The position numbers and the translations under genes are program-made. The notes beneath the pieces were generated by a model. That model was given only the letters and a program-made list of their open reading frames with translations, did no database searches and was not told the origin of the DNA. A stretch of 64,000 nt of DNA from CAVYXF01 sp963772335 (GTDB lineage Bacteria; Pseudomonadota; Alphaproteobacteria; Rhizobiales; Rhodomicrobiaceae): the NCBI GenBank assembly GCA_963772335.1, contig CAVYXF010000012.1:38583-102582 (forward strand). The letters run 5' to 3'. Positions 60,791-64,000 of the stretch are shown piece after piece. Positions within the stretch are counted from its first letter, which is position 1. Each line of letters begins with the position of its first letter.

Positions 60791-62331
60791 AACTGCCGCG
60801 CGCCATCCGCCTTGATCCATCGGACACATTCGTGTTCGATCGGGCGGCAGAGCCCGGTGAATGGGTGGTTTCCGGCGTGTTCATGTTCAACGGCCGCGAC
60901 GTCGGTGCCCTCAAAGCCAAAGAAAAGGTAGCCTTCCGTTCGGGCTGGCTGGGGGTGCAGAGTTTCGGCTGGTCCACGCTGGCGATCGTTACAGAAATTA
61001 CTTGGGACGAGCGCGAGACCGCGCTGCAAGCTCTCGCGAACCGGATCCATGACGTCTTCAGTGCGCCGAGCGTGGAAGCGGCGCGCGGTGCAGCCGAAGA
61101 GGAGCTCGCCTTCGCCGCTTCCCTTTGCGAGCATCCCGCCCACACGCTTCTGGCAGTGCAACGCACATTCGAGGACGGCGAAATCCACGAGCGGTTCCGC
61201 ACCATCAGCCCGCGCGGAGATTTTGCCCAGGGCGGTTTTAAGGTCTTCTTCGCCGCAACCGAGGAGCCGGAGGAACCCGCTGAGGAGATCGATTTGGCCG
61301 GTTTGTCGAAAGAGCGACATCCCATGAAGGATTTCTGGCTATCCTCGGGCCACATCCTGTTGGAGCGCGGCGATCATGGCGGGCTGATCCTCACGGATGA
61401 GTTCCTGAAGGCCTATCTGGCGCGCCCGGAATTACTACCGCCTGAAGATGCCTGCGCGGCGGAGCGGGACATTCATGCACATCTGATGGAAGATCCGCGT
61501 ACTCCTGTTGCGCCGGAAGCCATCACCGCTATCACCGACCCCGATGCGCGCGAAAACTGGGGAGTGATGCTCGACTTCCGCGACCGGCTCATTGCCGCGC
61601 CGACGCTGGAGGCGGCCTATGTGCGGCTCATCCGCGAGGGAATCAAACGGCTACCGCCTCTGTTCATCAATCAGCTCGCCCACATCATCATGAGAAATGC
61701 GCTAGAGGGCTGTGGCGATGCTTTCGTCGTTCGGGCGGGCGAGCTGTTTTACCGCCCCCAGCGCGTAGCGATCCAGGATGGCGCCGTGATGCTCGCGGAT
61801 GCGGAGACGGTGGAGCGGCATGAGGCCGATGTCCATAGCTCGCCGCTGCTGCGGATGTTCAGCAACGACATCGCCAATCTCGATGTGCTGAGGAAGGAGA
61901 ATGAGGCTGACTATTGGGGTCGCAGCGATGCGTTCGACATGGTTTTCGAGCTGAGCGGCTCGAATGGCGGTCGGCGCGCGCTGGCGATAGCGCTCGAGAA
62001 ATGGATCAGGCAAATCCTCGGCTTTGAAGCGGAGATTGAACCACTGGAGCGCATAGAGGATAGCGATCTGCGCTGGAGCGTCGGACTCGACGCCGAAGCG
62101 ACGCGCATAGGCAACGCCCTCTGGCGGCGGGAAATCATCGGCGATGACGATGTATCCCAAATCATTGCGATGTTTGCGATCAAACCCGATACGACGCTCC
62201 CATTTGCGCCGGAGGTCAGCGGAAGACCGGTATATCTGCTGATGGCGCACGATCAGGACAAATTTTTGCGCATGAAGCCACAAAATCTGGTCACCGGCTT
62301 GCCGCTTCACATGCCGCTGCTCACGACCTAG
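60781..62331 (+). CDS. DUF6505-DUF6352 fusion protein
   Basis: 516 residues in one uninterrupted frame. Residues 1-165 match DUF6505 (LPRAIRLDPSDTFVFDRAAE, VSGVFMFNGRDVGALKAKEK, AFRSGWLGVQSFGWSTLAIV). From about 180 (MKDFWLSSGHILLERGDHGGL) to the end it matches DUF6352 (TDEFLKAYLARPELLPPEDA, WGRSDAFDMVFELSGSNGGR, FLRMKPQNLVTGLPLHMPLL). As I recall these are normally two neighbouring genes in formate-dehydrogenase loci; here they are joined, with only a weak ribosome site before the internal ATG. Both are of unknown biochemical function. Confidence 0.8.
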   Translation: MAVKLPRAIRLDPSDTFVFDRAAEPGEWVVSGVFMFNGRDVGALKAKEKVAFRSGWLGVQSFGWSTLAIVTEITWDERETALQALANRIHDVFSAPSVEAARGAAEEELAFAASLCEHPAHTLLAVQRTFEDGEIHERFRTISPRGDFAQGGFKVFFAATEEPEEPAEEIDLAGLSKERHPMKDFWLSSGHILLERGDHGGLILTDEFLKAYLARPELLPPEDACAAERDIHAHLMEDPRTPVAPEAITAITDPDARENWGVMLDFRDRLIAAPTLEAAYVRLIREGIKRLPPLFINQLAHIIMRNALEGCGDAFVVRAGELFYRPQRVAIQDGAVMLADAETVERHEADVHSSPLLRMFSNDIANLDVLRKENEADYWGRSDAFDMVFELSGSNGGRRALAIALEKWIRQILGFEAEIEPLERIEDSDLRWSVGLDAEATRIGNALWRREIIGDDDVSQIIAMFAIKPDTTLPFAPEVSGRPVYLLMAHDQDKFLRMKPQNLVTGLPLHMPLLTT

Positions 62332-62343
62332 AGGAATGGTTCG

Positions 62344-62862
62344 ATGACACAAGAGGACCTCACGGTCGGCGTCGTTGTGGAGCGCCGGGCTCTCGACAAT
62401 CCTTGGATCGATCATGTCTGGCTGCCCTCTGCGATTTTGCCGGGCGCGCCAGCGGTGGCGGAATGGACGGCGCTGAGGGCGGATGGCGGCGTGAGCCAGT
62501 TCTACGCCGGCGCGCATGTCATCAGCTTCTTTTCGATCGAGACTGCAAATTACCGAGATAATCTCGCGAGCGGTTCACCGAAAATCTGGGTCTCGCTGCG
62601 CCGAGCGGACGGAGAGCCGCCGGTAAGAGTTATCGGGGTAACCGCCGACCCCGCCGAAGGTGAGGCCTTCACTGAGGCCGGCGACGACATTGTGGAAGCC
62701 GTCGCCATGCCGCCCGAGATCGCAGTACGGCTGGCCGGTTTCGTCGAAACCCATCATGTGGAGCGGAGCTTCCAGAAACGCCGGCGTGACAAAGCCGATC
62801 CCGAGGCGTTTTCCGCCAGGCCGGGAGGTGTACGCCGCGCAGGAGATGACAGCCATGAGTGA
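62344..62862 (+). CDS. DUF3305 family protein
   Basis: 172 residues. Conserved run: TVGVVVERRALDNPWIDHVW, GGVSQFYAGAHVISFFSIETANYRDNL, KIWVSLRRADGEPPVRVIGVTADPAEGEAFTEAGDDIVEAVAMP and VETHHVERSFQKRRRDKADP. DUF3305 proteins occur almost only with DUF3306, TorD and formate dehydrogenase genes, suggesting a maturation role. Its stop overlaps the DUF3306 start by eight bases. Confidence 0.9.
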   Translation: MTQEDLTVGVVVERRALDNPWIDHVWLPSAILPGAPAVAEWTALRADGGVSQFYAGAHVISFFSIETANYRDNLASGSPKIWVSLRRADGEPPVRVIGVTADPAEGEAFTEAGDDIVEAVAMPPEIAVRLAGFVETHHVERSFQKRRRDKADPEAFSARPGGVRRAGDDSHE

Positions 62863-63492
62863 TGGGGCGAGAGCTTTCTTAACCGGTGGTCGAAGCGCAA
62901 GTCGCTAGCCCGGACCAGGGCCGAAGAGCCGCGATCAGAGGCGGAGGAATTGCGACAAACCGGCGCGCCAAATGCCGAACCGGAAGAGGTTGCACTTGAA
63001 GACCTCCCGCCGATCGAAAGCATCGACGCCTCGACCGACCTGTCCCAGTGGCTGCGAAAACGCGTGCCCGACGCCTGGAGACAGGCGGCCCTGAAGCGGG
63101 CCTGGACGACCGACCCGGCAATCAGCCAGTTCACCGGCCTTGCGGAGAACGCCTGGGACTGGAATGCGCCGGATGGCGTCCCCGGTTTCGGTCCTCTGTC
63201 CCCCACCCACGATGTCACGCAGCTTCTCGGGCGAGTTATCGGCCGATCACCGGAAAGCGGTGCGCTGGAGGCAGAAAAAGCAGCAGCCACGACCGCTGAG
63301 TCTCCGCCGCGCGAAACGAGCGATTTAAGCCCGCCTCAGGCAAGTTTGCCCAAAGAAGCAACAGATGCACATTTTATAGACAAAAGTCTAATGCCAGACT
63401 CCCGTCCAGCCGAAAAAAATGATGATGAATCCGCGGCCAAGTGGCAGCAGCCGAGTAAACGACGCCGCGGAGGCGGCGCGCTGCCATCCTAA
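62855..63492 (+). pseudogene. DUF3306 family protein, frame shifted after codon 4
   Basis: ATG 62855 (AGGAG nine bases upstream) reads MSDG and then loses frame in GATGGGGCGAGAGC; that frame stops at 62906-62908. In the next frame the family N-terminus ESFLNRWSKRKSLARTRAEE is intact and runs on through LPPIESIDASTDLSQWLRKR and NAWDWNAPDGVPGFGPLSPT to the stop at 63492. One missing G in the G run (GGGGG to GGGG) restores a full protein MSDGGESFLNRW. Sequencing error or real mutation; the rest shows no decay. The C-terminal 70 residues are polar and variable. Confidence 0.85.
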
Positions 63493-63635
63493 GTGTCTGC
63501 CGCTTAAACATTTTCCCGCACTTTAAAATAGGTCCAAATATGCTGGACAGGGTGATAACCTGAACCTATCATCCCTGAAGGTGCATACCTTTTGGATCGA
63601 CTGCGTAGATTCCGCGGTCAGAGAGTGCACAAATT

Positions 63636-64000
63636 ATGCGCGACCCAGGCTTGGAACACGTCATTCGAACTGCCGGCGGGGTGAGGGGGCTCTCAGGCTG
63701 CTCGGAATTTCTCAGCCTGCCATATCGAACTGGAAGCGCGTTCCCGCCGATCGGATTCTTCAGGTGGAGTCGGTCACCGGCATTCCCCGCTTCGTGATAC
63801 GACCAGATCTTTATGGCGCAACGCCTATCGAACAAGCGCTCGATCCGATAGAGCAGGCGCGCGCTGATGAGTACGCCTTACTGGGCCTCCTTCTGTGGCG
63901 CGCGCCGGGCAAGGATTTACTGGCAGGTTTGTCTAGCATTAAAGGTAACGCCAGCCCCTTAGGCGTGGCCCATGTTCAGCGGCAAGGCAGCCACGGCCAC
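63636..64000 (+). pseudogene. YdaS-like HTH joined to a TorD-family chaperone start; frame shifted and cut by the window edge
   Basis: ATG 63636 gives MRDPGLEHVIRTAGGVR, and after the GGGGG run at 63685-63689 the next frame continues ALRLLGISQPAISNWKRVP, ADRILQVESVTGIPRFVIRP and DLYG, a YdaS/Cro-type HTH. One missing G would join the two parts. The same frame runs without stop or ATG into PIEQARADEYALLGLLLWRA and IKGNASPLGVAH, the N-terminus of TorD chaperones that insert the molybdenum/tungsten cofactor enzyme. A true fusion or two genes merged by indels are both possible. It fits the fdh accessory cluster. Confidence 0.65.

Noticed and set aside
1..64000. CRISPR arrays, prophage or insertion sequences
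   Set aside because: No regularly spaced direct repeats, transposase, integrase or phage structural genes were seen; only short palindromic elements occur.

Overview
This is a GC-rich window from a member of the Alphaproteobacteria, most likely the Hyphomicrobiales (Rhizobiales). The pointers are the block dnaA - rpsT - enoyl-CoA hydratase - mutM ... ubiE - ubiB, a CcrM-type methyltransferase with an exact CtrA box upstream, an ArsR/methyltransferase fusion (SahR) heading a metF/metH operon, DUF992 and DUF459 proteins, an alpha-type RpoH, and a formate-dehydrogenase accessory cluster (DUF3305, DUF3306, DUF6505, DUF6352).

Layout. 1-12 kb: the dnaA 5' end, a small orphan gene, rpsT, a UDP-glucuronate-epimerase-like gene, enoyl-CoA hydratase, mutM, a VOC protein, a chemoreceptor, ubiE, a broken SnoaL-like gene, a GT29-like gene and ubiB. 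12.6-19.7 kb: a histone-H1-like basic protein, the sahR-metF-metH(Hcy domain) operon with its palindromic operator, ccrM, a zinc-ribbon protein, RNase P RNA and a DUF992 protein. 19.7-24.3 kb: two SGNH-fold proteins and a lytic transglycosylase in one direction. 24.5-34.3 kb: galU, kdsD, a nitroreductase, two adjacent exported proteins built from the same repeat of about 85 residues (one with a vWA domain), a YcaQ-like glycosylase, small membrane proteins and a pentapeptide-repeat membrane protein. 34.5-39 kb: uvrA, then a compact three-gene unit (membrane-anchored helix, ParA-type ATPase, unknown protein). 40-48.9 kb: a PfkB kinase, an RND efflux pair, rpoH, rluD and tRNA-Glu(CTC). 49-52.6 kb: a frameshifted Rieske/ferredoxin-reductase gene and a duplicated-domain exported protein. 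53-64 kb: a tungstate module (HTH-PBP regulator, tupB, tupC, tupA) next to a WD40-cytochrome c, a four-motif ferredoxin, a biotin/lipoate-ligase-like protein, a DUF6505-DUF6352 fusion, DUF3305, DUF3306 and the start of a TorD-like chaperone. The last cluster reads as the supply and maturation part of a tungsten- or molybdenum-dependent formate dehydrogenase whose structural genes should lie just beyond the right edge.

Several genes carry single-base frame breaks (near 27517, 50080, 62866 and 63688, and two in 9345-9733). At least two sit in G runs, so base-calling error in the source assembly is a serious alternative to real mutation. The strongest candidates for undescribed biology are the membrane helix/ParA/unknown-protein operon (37411-38973), the paired repeat/vWA exported proteins (27394-30428) and the apparent fusion of a YdaS-like HTH to TorD at the right edge.
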